Below are positions 41,586-50,585 of a DNA stretch of 64,000 bases, one piece after another. The DNA is taken from the NCBI GenBank assembly GCA_963793785.1, contig CAWCBH010000003.1:930001-994000 (forward strand). Direction: 5' to 3'. Every line of letters starts with the position of its first letter. The stretch's first letter is position 1. Origin of the DNA: CAWCBH01 sp963793785. GTDB taxonomy: Bacteria; Actinomycetota; Thermoleophilia; Solirubrobacterales; 70-9. The notes beneath the pieces were generated by a model. That model was not told where the DNA came from and made no database searches. It worked only from the letters and a program-made list of their open reading frames with translations. Made by a program: the position numbers and the translations under genes.

Positions 41586-41939
41586 TTATGCACCGCGGGC
41601 GCTGAACCGCGTTGAAGCGGTCAGCACCAAATGTGCGGTGCCGAACCCGACCAAGAAAGCTGTTGCCGCAGGCTCCTGACCAAACAGGCCCACGGCGAGT
41701 CCGGTCAACACCGTCAGCGCAGCGATCGCGTAGTCGAAGCTCGCGTGCGCGCTGAGCGGGATCGTCCGTTCCTCGGTGGCGGTCGAGATCGCAAGGCCCA
41801 TCAGGACCGCTCCGAGGGCGACCGAGAGGCCCCCCGCCAGCGCGCCGAAGCCGATCAGGAATGGAGCTGCGATCAGCGCCGGCGCCGCGAGGATCTCGAT
41901 CACCGAGTGCGTGGAAAGTGGAATCGCTCTTGCCGTCAT
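41586..41939 (-). CDS. Four-helix membrane protein with an internal duplication
   Basis: A 117-residue integral membrane protein with four hydrophobic segments. The two halves resemble one another: RAIPLSTHSVIEILAAPALI and RTIPLSAHASFDYAIAALTV, each followed by a Gly/Ala-rich helix. This two-repeat design recalls the SPW-repeat membrane protein group, but I cannot name it with confidence. A CRP-like site lies just upstream, and a strong terminator closes the transcript. Function is unknown. Confidence 0.65.
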   Translation of the reverse strand: MTARAIPLSTHSVIEILAAPALIAAPFLIGFGALAGGLSVALGAVLMGLAISTATEERTIPLSAHASFDYAIAALTVLTGLAVGLFGQEPAATAFLVGFGTAHLVLTASTRFSARGA

Positions 41940-41974
41940 CGAAATTCAGGCTACGAACGTATGTGCGGTTCTTG

Positions 41975-41990
41975 TGTGACTGGGGTCACT
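41975..41990. promoter_or_regulatory. CRP/FNR-type palindromic site
   Basis: TGTGA-CTGGGG-TCACT fits TGTGA-N6-TCACA at nine of ten half-site positions. It lies between two divergent starts: the membrane protein (ATG at 41939, minus) and tlyA (plus). In CRP-containing Actinobacteria such a site could serve either direction. The only cyclic-nucleotide-binding protein visible here (6578-6967) has no DNA-binding domain. Confidence 0.4.
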
Positions 41991-42047
41991 CTCGGCACTC
42001 CGTGTCAAAGGCAACTTGGAATCCATCGGTAGGGGCATTCAGGCCAC

Positions 42048-42860
42048 ATGGCGGAGCGGCGCTACCGTTCGCGCGTGAGCAAGGTTCGCCTCGACAGGGC
42101 CCTGGCTGAGCAGGGGCTTTTCTCATCGCGCACCGCAGCGGCGGCGTCGGTGCGCGCCGGCGAGGTCCGCGTCGGGCCCGACGGCCCGATCGCGCTGAAG
42201 CCGGGACAGCTCGTCAACGCCGACGCCGACCTGCTCGTCGAGCAAAGACAGCGCTTCGTTTCGCGCGGGGGCGTGAAGCTCGCCAACGCGCTTGCCGAGC
42301 TGAACGTCGACGTCGAGGAGCGCAGCGGTCTCGATCTCGGCGCCTCGACGGGGGGCTTCACCGACTGCCTGCTGCAACACGGCGCCGCGCGAGTCGCGGC
42401 GGTCGACGTCGGCTACGGGCTGATCGACGCCCGCCTGCGTGAAGATCCGCGGGTGAGCGTTCTCGAGCGGCAGAACGCCCGCGACCTGGTCCCGGCCGAC
42501 CTGCCCTTCGAGCCCGACCTGGCGACGATCGACGTCTCCTTCATCTCCGCTCGCAAGGTGCTTCCCGCGATGGCGCGATGCCTCGCCGACGGCGGAGAGG
42601 CGCTGGTGCTGGTCAAGCCGCAGTTCGAGCTCGGCCGCGCGCGGGTCGGTCGAGGCGGGGTGGTTCGCTCGGCGGCGGATCGCCGCGAGGCGATCGTCGT
42701 CGTTGCCGAGGCCGCTCGCGAGCTGGGGCTACCGCCGCGCGGCCTGGCGGCGTCGGGCCTGCCCGGCCCGAAGGGCAACCTGGAGACGTTCGTGTGGTGC
42801 GGCGGCGAAGGACCGCAGGTTGCCGACCTCGAGGCGGCCGCCTTGGAGGTCGACCCGTGA
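42048..42860 (+). CDS. tlyA: rRNA 2'-O-methyltransferase TlyA (S4 domain plus RrmJ-like)
   Basis: A 270-residue protein. The N-terminal S4 domain reads KVRLDRALAEQGLFSS and ends near VNADADLLV, and the Rossmann methyltransferase follows with SGLDLGASTGGFTDCLLQ (motif I), ATIDVSFISARKVLP and LVLVKPQFELGR. The family methylates 16S and 23S rRNA (C1409 and C1920 in mycobacteria) and in M. tuberculosis sets capreomycin sensitivity. GTG at 42075 would give a shorter form beginning VSKVRLDRAL, the more usual length; I list the ATG form. It opens a block in Rv1694-Rv1701 order. Confidence 0.9.
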   Translation: MAERRYRSRVSKVRLDRALAEQGLFSSRTAAAASVRAGEVRVGPDGPIALKPGQLVNADADLLVEQRQRFVSRGGVKLANALAELNVDVEERSGLDLGASTGGFTDCLLQHGAARVAAVDVGYGLIDARLREDPRVSVLERQNARDLVPADLPFEPDLATIDVSFISARKVLPAMARCLADGGEALVLVKPQFELGRARVGRGGVVRSAADRREAIVVVAEAARELGLPPRGLAASGLPGPKGNLETFVWCGGEGPQVADLEAAALEVDP

Positions 42861-43714
42861 GCGACGAGCGGCGGACCGCGGCGCTGATAACCCACTCCCA
42901 TCCTCCCGCGGCAGCGGAGGCGGTCGCGACCGCCCTGGCCGTCGCGAGCGAGGCATCGTGGCGGCTGGTCGCCACCCCGGAGGAAGCCGCCAAGCACGGC
43001 CCCGAGGTCGAAGGAATCGAACAGGTCGACAAGCTGCCCGAGCGCCCCGACCTCTGCCTGGTGCTCGGCGGCGACGGCTCGATCCTCTACGCGCTGCGCC
43101 GCTTCGCCGGCACCGAGGTGCCGGTGTTCGGGGTGAACCTGGGGACCGTCGGATTCCTCGCCGCCGTCGAGCGCTCGCAGGCGGAGGAGGGCATCCGGCG
43201 CGCTTTCGCCGGCGAGCTGGAGACGATCGAGCTGCCCGGGCTCGAGGTCACGGCCGGGTCGGGCTCGGCGGTCGGCCTCAACGACGTCACCTTCGCACGA
43301 CGCCCGCACGGCAGGGTCGCCGAGCTCAGCTACCGGATCGCCGGTGAGGAGGTCGGCCACGTGCGCTGCGACGGCCTCGTCGCCGCAACCCCGACCGGCT
43401 CCACCGGCTACAACCTCGCCAACAACGGCCCGATCCTGGCCTGGGGGGTCGAGGGCTACGTGGTCAGCTACATCGCCCCGCACTCGCTGACCGCCCGGGC
43501 GCTCGTCGTCGCCCCCGGCGAGGTTCTTCACGTCGGCAACGCGACCGGGCGCGAGCCGGTCGAGATCGCGGTCGACGGCGACCCGCTGGGCGAGCTGGCG
43601 CCGGGCGCCGAGGGCGAGGTGCGGTTTCGCGACCGGGTCGGGCGGCTGGCGCAGATGCCGGGCTCCAGCTTCTACCACCGGATCCGCGAGAAGTTCGGCC
43701 ACCTCGCCGTCTGA
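42857..43714 (+). CDS. nadK: NAD kinase
   Basis: A 285-residue ATP/NAD kinase that makes NADP. LVLGGDGSILYALR is the GGDG motif, VGLNDVTF and CDGLVAATPTGSTGYNLA (with the TPTGST loop) are the other hallmarks, and YIAPHSLTARALV lies near the end. Coupled to tlyA by GTGA. It precedes recN as in M. tuberculosis. Confidence 0.93.
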   Translation: MSDERRTAALITHSHPPAAAEAVATALAVASEASWRLVATPEEAAKHGPEVEGIEQVDKLPERPDLCLVLGGDGSILYALRRFAGTEVPVFGVNLGTVGFLAAVERSQAEEGIRRAFAGELETIELPGLEVTAGSGSAVGLNDVTFARRPHGRVAELSYRIAGEEVGHVRCDGLVAATPTGSTGYNLANNGPILAWGVEGYVVSYIAPHSLTARALVVAPGEVLHVGNATGREPVEIAVDGDPLGELAPGAEGEVRFRDRVGRLAQMPGSSFYHRIREKFGHLAV

Positions 43715-43763
43715 GCGAATCCGGACGGCGAGTCCGTCGCCGCTCGCTGCTAGACAGGGAACG

Positions 43764-45446
43764 GTGTTGCGCGAGCTGAGGATCGAGAACCTGCTGTTGA
43801 TCGAGCGGGCCGAGTTGCAGCTCGGCGCCGGGCTCAACGTGATCACCGGCGAGACCGGGGCGGGAAAGACGATCCTCGCTCATTCGCTGGACCTGTTGAT
43901 GGGCGGCCGTGCCCGCGCGCAGATCGTCCGTCCGGGCGCCGGCGAGGCCTGGGTCGAGGGGACCTTCGACCTCGAGCCGGAGTTGCTCGCCGACCCCGAG
44001 CTGGCCGAGATCGCCGCCCGTCTGCCCGAGGGAGCCGAGGAAGTGGTGCTGGGCCGCCGCGTCTCGGCCTCGGGACGCACAGCGGCGTTCATCGCCGGTC
44101 GCAGCGCGACCGCGGCCGACCTCAGCCTGCTCGGGGGCCGTCTGTTCGCCTTCTATGGCCAGCACGAGCACCGCCGGCTGACGCTTTCCTCGGCCCAGGT
44201 CGAGGTCCTCGACGGCTTTGCCGGTGCCCAGCACCTGAAGCGCCGCCGCCGTTACCGCGAGGCCCACCGTGAGCACGCGCAGGCCGCTCGCCGGCTGGCC
44301 GAGCTGCGCGACCGCGACGGGGCGCGGGAGCGCGACCTCGACCTCTATCGCTACGAGCTTGGCGAGATCGAGGCCGTGGCGCCCGAATCCGGCGAGGATT
44401 CCGAGCTGGCCGCCGAACGCGATCGGCTCCGCTACGGCGAGAGCCTCCGCTCAGCGGCGGCAGGCGCCCACGCGGCGCTGGCGGGCGAGGAAGACACCCT
44501 GCCGAGTGCGATCGCTGCCGTCTCGCAGGCGAGGGGCGCCCTGACCGCCACGGAAGGCGTCGACGCCGACCTCGACGCCCTCGGCGAGCGCGTCGCCGCC
44601 CTCGCGGTCGAGCTGTCCGAGCTCGGCTCGGAGCTGCGCGCCTACACGGAGCGGGTCGAATCCGACCCGGGCCGGTTGGTGGTCGTCGAAGAGCGGCTTG
44701 AGACCCTCCAGCGCCTGCAGCGAAAGCACGGCGGCGACACCGAGTCGGTGCTCGCTCACGCCGATCGCTGCCGGCGCGAGATCGAACGGCTCGAGAATGC
44801 CGACGAAGAGGGGGCGGAGCTTGAGGCACGGCTCGACGCGGCTGCCCGCGACCGCGACGACCTCGGCAAGAAGCTCTCCGCGACACGGATCCGCGCCGCG
44901 AAGGCACTGGAAAAGAATGTCGCGGCGGAGCTGGAGCAGCTGGCGATGCCGGGCGGGCGGCTCGAGGTTCGGCTGCAGCCGCATCCGCAGGACGCGGGCG
45001 TCAACGGACTGGAGACGGTCGAGCTGTGGGTGGCGCCGAACCCGGGACTCGAGCCGGCGCCGCTGCGCGACGCCGCCTCCGGGGGCGAGCTGTCGCGGAT
45101 CATGCTGGCGCTGACCCGCCTGGCGGAGGGCGCCGGCGGGCGGACGCTGGTCTTCGACGAGATCGACGCCGGGGTCGGCGGCGGCACGGCGCGAGTCGTG
45201 GGCGAGCGGCTCCGCACGCTCGGCGAGGGCTGCCAGGTCGTCTGCATCACCCACCTGCCGCAGGTCGCCTCACAGGCCGGCGCCCACTTTCGAATCGAGA
45301 AGGGCGTCGAGGACGGCGCCGCCCGGGCGCAGGTCGAGCAGGTCGAAGGCGAGGAAAAGGTGGCGGAGATCACCCGCATGCTCGGCGCCGAGCGCGACGA
45401 CCGCACCGCAACCCGTCACGCCCGCGAGCTGCTCGCCGCTGCCTAG
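43764..45446 (+). CDS. recN: DNA repair ATPase RecN
   Basis: A 560-residue SMC-like protein. Walker A is VITGETGAGKT near residue 35, signature ASGGELSRIMLAL near 440, and Walker B TLVFDEIDAGVGG, with a long heptad-patterned middle (about 160-370) that should form the coiled coil. RecN tethers DNA ends during double-strand break repair. Start GTG 43764 gives MLRELRIENLLLIE, the canonical start; the gap to nadK is about 50 bases and shows no strong signal. Confidence 0.93.
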   Translation: MLRELRIENLLLIERAELQLGAGLNVITGETGAGKTILAHSLDLLMGGRARAQIVRPGAGEAWVEGTFDLEPELLADPELAEIAARLPEGAEEVVLGRRVSASGRTAAFIAGRSATAADLSLLGGRLFAFYGQHEHRRLTLSSAQVEVLDGFAGAQHLKRRRRYREAHREHAQAARRLAELRDRDGARERDLDLYRYELGEIEAVAPESGEDSELAAERDRLRYGESLRSAAAGAHAALAGEEDTLPSAIAAVSQARGALTATEGVDADLDALGERVAALAVELSELGSELRAYTERVESDPGRLVVVEERLETLQRLQRKHGGDTESVLAHADRCRREIERLENADEEGAELEARLDAAARDRDDLGKKLSATRIRAAKALEKNVAAELEQLAMPGGRLEVRLQPHPQDAGVNGLETVELWVAPNPGLEPAPLRDAASGGELSRIMLALTRLAEGAGGRTLVFDEIDAGVGGGTARVVGERLRTLGEGCQVVCITHLPQVASQAGAHFRIEKGVEDGAARAQVEQVEGEEKVAEITRMLGAERDDRTATRHARELLAAA

Positions 45447-45474
45447 CAGCCCACGCTTGACCTAACCTCACTGC

Positions 45475-46665
45475 GTGGCAACCGCCAGCCGCCGCCGCAT
45501 CGGATCCCTGCTGACGCGACGCAACGGCGTCGTCGAGGGGGGCGCGATCCACGGGACCGCCCGCCTCGGGCGCAAGACGAAGCATCTCGTCAAGCGCCTG
45601 CGACCGTCGGACATCGCGGTGATCGATCACACCAACATCGATCGGATCGCGGCAGAGGAGCTGATCTCCACCGGAGTGCGGGCCGTCCTCAACGCCTCGC
45701 GATCCTCCAACGACCGCTATCCCAACGCCGGCCCGCTGCTGATTGCCCGGGCCGGAATCCGCCTCATCGACGTCCCCGGCGCAGATCTCTTCGAGATCCT
45801 CAAGGACGGCGACCCGATCGCGATCGATGGCGGAACGGTGATCAGGGGCGGGGAGGAGGTCGCGCGGGGAACCACCCTCGACGCCGCCGACCTGGCGACC
45901 CAGCTCGAGCGCCAGCGCGCGCAGATCGACAGCGCCCTGGCCGCATTCGCCGAGAACACTGTCTCCCACATCCGCCAGGAGGGAGACCTGCTGACCGGGT
46001 CGATCCAGTTCCCGGCGATGCGGACCGACTTCCGCGACCGCCATGTCCTGATCGTCGTCCGCGGCACAACGCACCGGCGCGATTTGCAGGCGCTGCGCGC
46101 CTATATCCGCGACGTCCGCCCGGCTCTGATCGGGGTCGACGGTGGCGCCGACGCGCTGATCGAGGCGGGCCTGAAGCCGGACATCGTGCTCGGCGACATG
46201 GACTCGGCCAGCGACACGGCGCTTCGCAGCGGCGCCGAGCTGGTCGTGCATGCCTATCCCGACGGCCGGGCGCCGGGTCGCCAGCGGCTGCTCGACCTCT
46301 CGCTCGAACACAAGGTGGTGCCGGCGGCGGGCACCAGCCAGGACGTGGCGATGCTAATGGCCTTCGAGAAGGGCGCGGCGCTGATCGTCAGCGTCGGCGC
46401 CCATTTCAACCTGATCGAGTTCCTCGACAAGAACCGCGACGGGATGTCCTCGACCTTCCTGACCCGCCTGCGAATCGGCGAGACGCTGGTCGACGCGAAA
46501 GGAGTGAGCCGCCTCTACAACCCCGGCCTCAGCCTCGGGCCGATGGCATGGTTCATGCTCGCCTTCGCGGTCCTACTGGTGATCGTCGTGATCACCTCGC
46601 CGGCGCTCGACGACCTCTTCGAGCTGCTCTGGCTGAAGATCAAGATCTGGCTCGGGATCGACTGA
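45475..46665 (+). CDS. steA: SteA-like cell-division/envelope protein
   Basis: A 396-residue protein. Most of its length resembles the thiamine-pyrophosphokinase-like fold of SteA (GVDGGADALIEAGLKPDIVLGDMDSA is the recognisable TPK-like segment), and it ends with a membrane helix (about 355-377, MAWFMLAFAVLLVIV). In Corynebacterium glutamicum SteA and SteB form a pair that affects cell separation and envelope sensitivity. The recN-steA-steB order, here also leading into pyrG, supports the name. The pyrophosphokinase function itself is not expected. Confidence 0.82.
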   Translation: MATASRRRIGSLLTRRNGVVEGGAIHGTARLGRKTKHLVKRLRPSDIAVIDHTNIDRIAAEELISTGVRAVLNASRSSNDRYPNAGPLLIARAGIRLIDVPGADLFEILKDGDPIAIDGGTVIRGGEEVARGTTLDAADLATQLERQRAQIDSALAAFAENTVSHIRQEGDLLTGSIQFPAMRTDFRDRHVLIVVRGTTHRRDLQALRAYIRDVRPALIGVDGGADALIEAGLKPDIVLGDMDSASDTALRSGAELVVHAYPDGRAPGRQRLLDLSLEHKVVPAAGTSQDVAMLMAFEKGAALIVSVGAHFNLIEFLDKNRDGMSSTFLTRLRIGETLVDAKGVSRLYNPGLSLGPMAWFMLAFAVLLVIVVITSPALDDLFELLWLKIKIWLGID

Positions 46666-46707
46666 CCCGAAGGTTCGGCCGGGCTCGCGATCTAGGCTTC
46701 CACCCGC

Positions 46708-47649
46708 ATGGGCTACAGCCCCCGCTACCACGTCGCCTCGCTGACCGCGGTCTTCCTGGCCCTGGCGGTCGGGATCCTGATCGGCGCCGAGTTCGGCGAC
46801 GACGTCGTCTCCAGCACCCGCCAGAACCTCGAGCAGAGCCTGAGCAGCAACCTCGCCGACGAGCGCGAGCGCGCCGCCGAGCTGGGGTCGGAGCTCGCCC
46901 GGACAAACGAGTTCTCCGAGCTCGTCTATCCGGCGCTGGTCGGCGATCGCCTCGACGGGCAGCGGGTCGGGATCCTCGCGCTGGGCGGTTTGTCCGGCGA
47001 TCTCTCCGCTCAGATCGAGGATGCCCTGCAACCGACTGGAGCGAGGTTGGTGGCGGTCGGCGTGGTTCGCGAGCCGCCGGACCTCGGCGGCCTGGCCGGC
47101 GAGCTCTCGGGGACGCGCTTCTCGGATCTTGAGACCAACAACGACACCGTGCAGGCGCTGGGGACAGGGGTCGGGCGTCAGCTGGTCGTCGGCGGCGCGC
47201 TCCTGGACAAGGTGCAAAGCGAGGTCTTCTCCCGGGTCAGCGGGGCCTTCGGTGACATCGACGCGCTGATCGTCGTTCGCGATCAGCCCGACGACCTCGA
47301 CTCCACCGAGCGCGTGGCAACGGGACGGCTGGAGTCGGGGCTGATCGATGGGGCCACCGCGACCCGGGTCGTCGCCGTGGGGGTCGAGAACGAGGACGCG
47401 GATCCATCCTCGATCCCCTTCTTCCAGTCGCGGGACATCGCCAGCGTCGACAACATCGACCAGGTGGCCGGTCAGGTGGCGACGGTGTTCTCGCTGCTCG
47501 GCGCCCGGGGCAGCTTCGGAACCAAGGACACTGCCGACAGCCTGCTGCCGGACCTGCTCGAGCCGAGACCGGGGACGTCGGCGCCGGATGGACCTCCCGC
47601 CGCGCCGCCGCCATCTTCTCAGCGAGACTCCGGCGCCGGCGCCGGCTGA
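46708..47649 (+). CDS. MctB/SteB-like membrane-anchored protein
   Basis: A 313-residue protein with one N-terminal membrane helix (GYSPRYHVASLTAVFLALA), an acidic helical region, a mixed alpha/beta domain (RVGILALGGLSGDLSAQI, IDALIVVRDQPDDLD), and a Pro-rich tail. This is the arrangement of MctB (Rv1698), reported as a mycobacterial copper-related channel, and of SteB, the SteA partner. The copper role may not apply here; the linkage with steA does. Confidence 0.8.
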   Translation: MGYSPRYHVASLTAVFLALAVGILIGAEFGDDVVSSTRQNLEQSLSSNLADERERAAELGSELARTNEFSELVYPALVGDRLDGQRVGILALGGLSGDLSAQIEDALQPTGARLVAVGVVREPPDLGGLAGELSGTRFSDLETNNDTVQALGTGVGRQLVVGGALLDKVQSEVFSRVSGAFGDIDALIVVRDQPDDLDSTERVATGRLESGLIDGATATRVVAVGVENEDADPSSIPFFQSRDIASVDNIDQVAGQVATVFSLLGARGSFGTKDTADSLLPDLLEPRPGTSAPDGPPAAPPPSSQRDSGAGAG

Positions 47650-47655
47650 TCCCGG

Positions 47656-48495
47656 ATGGAGTGGATTGGCCTGCCCGTCTCGGTCGCGCTGGCGATCCTG
47701 ATCGTCCCGGCCGGTGTGCGGGGGCTGATCGACGCCGGCCTCGTGCGCAGCAACTACCGGCGGCGCATGCTGGCATTTCCGCTCGGCGCCGTGCTCGCCA
47801 CCGCGGCGCTGGTGGCGCTGGCGCCGCTGGCCTTCCTCGACGACCGGGCCGACCTGGAGCTGCTCGATCCAGACCTGCGCCGCTGGATCACCTACGTCCT
47901 CGGTGTCGCGTTCCTGGGCTTCCTCGACGACTCCCTCGGCCGCGGCGACGTCGCTGACACGCCGCGCGGCTGGCGCGGCCATGCCGCCGCGCTTCGCGCC
48001 GGACGTCTCTCGACCGGGGCAATCAAGGCGATCGGGGCTGTCGCCCTGGCCGCTTACGTCGTCTCCGGGCTGGGGCTGGAGTCCTGGCGCTATCTGGCCG
48101 ACGTGCTGTTGCTGATCCTGGCCACCAACCTCTTCAACCTGCTCGACCTGCGGCCCGGGCGGGCGGAGAAGGGGCTGGTCCTGTTGGGCGGCGCCCTCTG
48201 CCTGGCGGCCTGGACGGCGCAGCCGGTCGAGTTGCTGGGGATCTTCTGCGGGCCGATCATCGTCGGGGCAGCGTTCACCCTGCGCGAGCGGGCGATGCTC
48301 GGCGACACGGGATCGAACCTGGTCGGCGCCGTGGCCGGGGTCTGGCTGCTGACCACGTTGGGTGACGGCGAGCGCCTGATCGCGCTGGCGGTGGTCGCGG
48401 CGCTGACCGTCTACGGCGAGGTGCGGTCGATCTCGAGGGCGATCGAATCGCTTCCGCCCCTGCGCTGGCTAGACTCGCTCGGCAGGGTCAGATGA
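47656..48495 (+). CDS. MraY-like phospho-sugar transferase family membrane protein
   Basis: A 279-residue multi-pass protein with about eight or nine helices and hallmarks of the MraY/WecA superfamily: AFLGFLDDSLG (the Asp-Asp pair), ATNLFNLLDLRPGRAEKG, and AMLGDTGSNLVGAVAG (the LGDTGSNxxG motif). Superfamily members transfer a sugar-1-phosphate from a nucleotide to undecaprenyl phosphate. Which sugar is unknown; it is short for MraY and is not beside murein genes. It overlaps pyrG by ATGA. Confidence 0.82.
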   Translation: MEWIGLPVSVALAILIVPAGVRGLIDAGLVRSNYRRRMLAFPLGAVLATAALVALAPLAFLDDRADLELLDPDLRRWITYVLGVAFLGFLDDSLGRGDVADTPRGWRGHAAALRAGRLSTGAIKAIGAVALAAYVVSGLGLESWRYLADVLLLILATNLFNLLDLRPGRAEKGLVLLGGALCLAAWTAQPVELLGIFCGPIIVGAAFTLRERAMLGDTGSNLVGAVAGVWLLTTLGDGERLIALAVVAALTVYGEVRSISRAIESLPPLRWLDSLGRVR

Positions 48496-50180
48496 CGAGA
48501 GCCAACCAGGGAGACACGCGCTTCATCTTCGTCACCGGCGGCGTCGTCTCGGCCCTCGGAAAGGGGATCACCTCGGCCTCGATCGGCCGGCTTCTCGTCA
48601 GCCGCGGCTTCCGCGTGCAGCTGCAGAAGTTCGACCCCTACATCAACGTCGACCCGGGGACGATGAGCCCCTTCCAGCACGGCGAGGTCTTCGTCACCGA
48701 GGATGGGGCCGAGACCGACCTCGACCTCGGCCACTACGAGCGCTTCACCGACGAGAACACGTCGCGCGCCTCCAACGTGACCGCGGGAGCGGTCTACAAC
48801 TCGGTCATCAGGCGCGAGCGGCGCGGCGATTACCTGGGGGCGACCGTGCAGGTGATCCCGCACATCACCGACGAGATCAAGAACCGGATCCTGATCGTCG
48901 CCGAGTCGCAGGCCGTCGACTTCGTGATCACGGAGATCGGGGGGACCGTGGGCGACATCGAGTCGCTGCCGTTCCTGGAGTCGATCCGCCAGCTCTACAC
49001 CGACCTGGGGCCGAAGCGCTGCATGTTCGTGCACCTGACGCTGGTTCCGTATGTCGGCCACGCCGGGGAGCTGAAGACCAAGCCGACCCAGCACTCCGTC
49101 AACGAGCTGCGGCGGATCGGGATCCAGCCCCATGCGCTCGTCTGCCGTTCCGAGGGCGGCCTGGACCGCGAGATCCGCCGCAAGATCGCCCTCTTTGCCT
49201 CCGTGCCCGAGGAGGCGGTGATCTCCGCCCGTGACGTCGACAACATCTACAAGGTGCCGCTGGTTTTTCGCGCCGAGGGCGTCGACGACCTCGTTCTCGA
49301 CCACTTCGGCGTCGAGGGCGAGGCGCCCGACCTTTCCGAGTGGGAGCAGATGGTCCGCCGCGCCGACGCGGCGCAGGGCACGGTGCGGATTGCGCTGGTC
49401 GGCAAGTACGTCCAGCTCGCCGACGCCTACAAGTCGGTGATCGAGGCCCTCGAGCACGGCGGGTTTCACCACGAGGTCGAGGTCGAAGTCGAGCTGGTCG
49501 ACTCAGAGGAGTTCGATCCCGAGCGGCTGCAGGGCGCGGACGGGATCCTGATTCCCGGCGGCTTCGGCGAGCGCGGGATCGAGGGCAAGGTGGCGGCGGC
49601 GCGGATCGCGCGCGAGCGCTCGATCCCCTACCTGGGGATCTGCCTCGGGATGCAGATCGCGGTGGTCGAGTTCGCTCGCTCGGTGGCCGGCATGGACGGC
49701 GCCAACTCGGCCGAGTTCGACCCCGAGACTCCGTTCCCGGTTGTGGACCTGCTGCCGGAGCAGAAGGAGGTCTCCGAGATGGGGGGGACGATGCGCCTCG
49801 GCGCCGACCCGGTCAAGCTCCACGAGGGCACCAGAGCGCGGGAGATCTTCGGCGAGGCGGTCATCTATAAGCGCCATCGCCACCGCTACGAGGTCAACAA
49901 CCTGCTGCGCCGCCGGCTCGAGGACGAGGGCCTGGTCTGCGGCGGAACCTCGCCGGACGAGCGCCTGGTCGAGCTGGTCGAGCTTCCCGATCACCCGTTC
50001 TACGTCGCCTCCCAGTTCCACCCCGAGTTCAACTCGCGCCCGAACCGCCCCGAGCCGCTGTTCCGGGAGTTCATCGGCGCCGCGGCGCGGCTGGCCGCCG
50101 AGCGCGGGCCCGCCATCGCCAGCACCGAGGCGCTCGAGCGGGATCAGGCGGGCGACATCGGCGTCCGCCGCTCGGTCTGA
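48492..50180 (+). CDS. pyrG: CTP synthase
   Basis: A 562-residue enzyme that amidates UTP to CTP. The N-terminal synthetase domain begins FIFVTGGVVSALGKGITSASIG with the P-loop-like segment, and includes FDPYINVDPGTMSPFQHGEVFVT; EIGGTVGDIES is further in. The C-terminal glutaminase has PYLGICLGMQ with its catalytic Cys and the His-Glu pair in SQFHPEFNSRP. Coupled upstream by ATGA. Its stop is overlapped by a possible CTGA start of the next gene. Confidence 0.96.
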   Translation: MTRANQGDTRFIFVTGGVVSALGKGITSASIGRLLVSRGFRVQLQKFDPYINVDPGTMSPFQHGEVFVTEDGAETDLDLGHYERFTDENTSRASNVTAGAVYNSVIRRERRGDYLGATVQVIPHITDEIKNRILIVAESQAVDFVITEIGGTVGDIESLPFLESIRQLYTDLGPKRCMFVHLTLVPYVGHAGELKTKPTQHSVNELRRIGIQPHALVCRSEGGLDREIRRKIALFASVPEEAVISARDVDNIYKVPLVFRAEGVDDLVLDHFGVEGEAPDLSEWEQMVRRADAAQGTVRIALVGKYVQLADAYKSVIEALEHGGFHHEVEVEVELVDSEEFDPERLQGADGILIPGGFGERGIEGKVAAARIARERSIPYLGICLGMQIAVVEFARSVAGMDGANSAEFDPETPFPVVDLLPEQKEVSEMGGTMRLGADPVKLHEGTRAREIFGEAVIYKRHRHRYEVNNLLRRRLEDEGLVCGGTSPDERLVELVELPDHPFYVASQFHPEFNSRPNRPEPLFREFIGAAARLAAERGPAIASTEALERDQAGDIGVRRSV

Positions 50181-50575
50181 ACCCCGCCGGCGACCGGCGC
50201 CGCGAGATCGTCCGGCGGGTCTTCGCGGAGTGGAACGCAGGCTCGCGCGAGGTGCCCGTCTGGACAGATCCCGGCATCGTCGTCCGCTCGGCGATGACCG
50301 GCCACACCTACCGGGGGCCCGAAGGCGTGCTGCACTACATGAGCGACATCGACGAGCAGTTCGAGTCCTGGCAGCTCGAGGCGGAGGAGATGCGCGACGT
50401 GGGGGAGGAATGGCTGCTCGCATTTGGCCGGGTCCACCTGCGCGGTCGCGCCAGCGGGATCGAAATGGACGTGCCGTTCGCCTGGCTGATCCGGTTCCGC
50501 GAGGAGCGGGCCCTGGATCTGCAGATTTTCTCGAGCCATGAAGAGGCAGAGGCCGCCGCGAAGGACCTCGAATAG
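50177..50575 (+). CDS. SnoaL-like protein, apparent CTG start
   Basis: A 132-residue SnoaL/NTF2-fold protein if started at CTG 50177, which overlaps the pyrG stop as CTGA. The N-terminal helix RRREIVRRVFAEWNAGSREV, then VWTDPGIVVRSAMTG, YRGPEGVLHYMSDIDEQFES, and the strands VPFAWLIRFREERALDLQIF are visible. The nearest ordinary start, GTG 50252, would cut off the first helix, which family members normally have. So either CTG is used through coupling to pyrG, or the protein is N-terminally short. The substrate is unknown. Confidence 0.7.
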   Translation: MNPAGDRRREIVRRVFAEWNAGSREVPVWTDPGIVVRSAMTGHTYRGPEGVLHYMSDIDEQFESWQLEAEEMRDVGEEWLLAFGRVHLRGRASGIEMDVPFAWLIRFREERALDLQIFSSHEEAEAAAKDLE

Positions 50576-50585
50576 CCTTTGCCGG

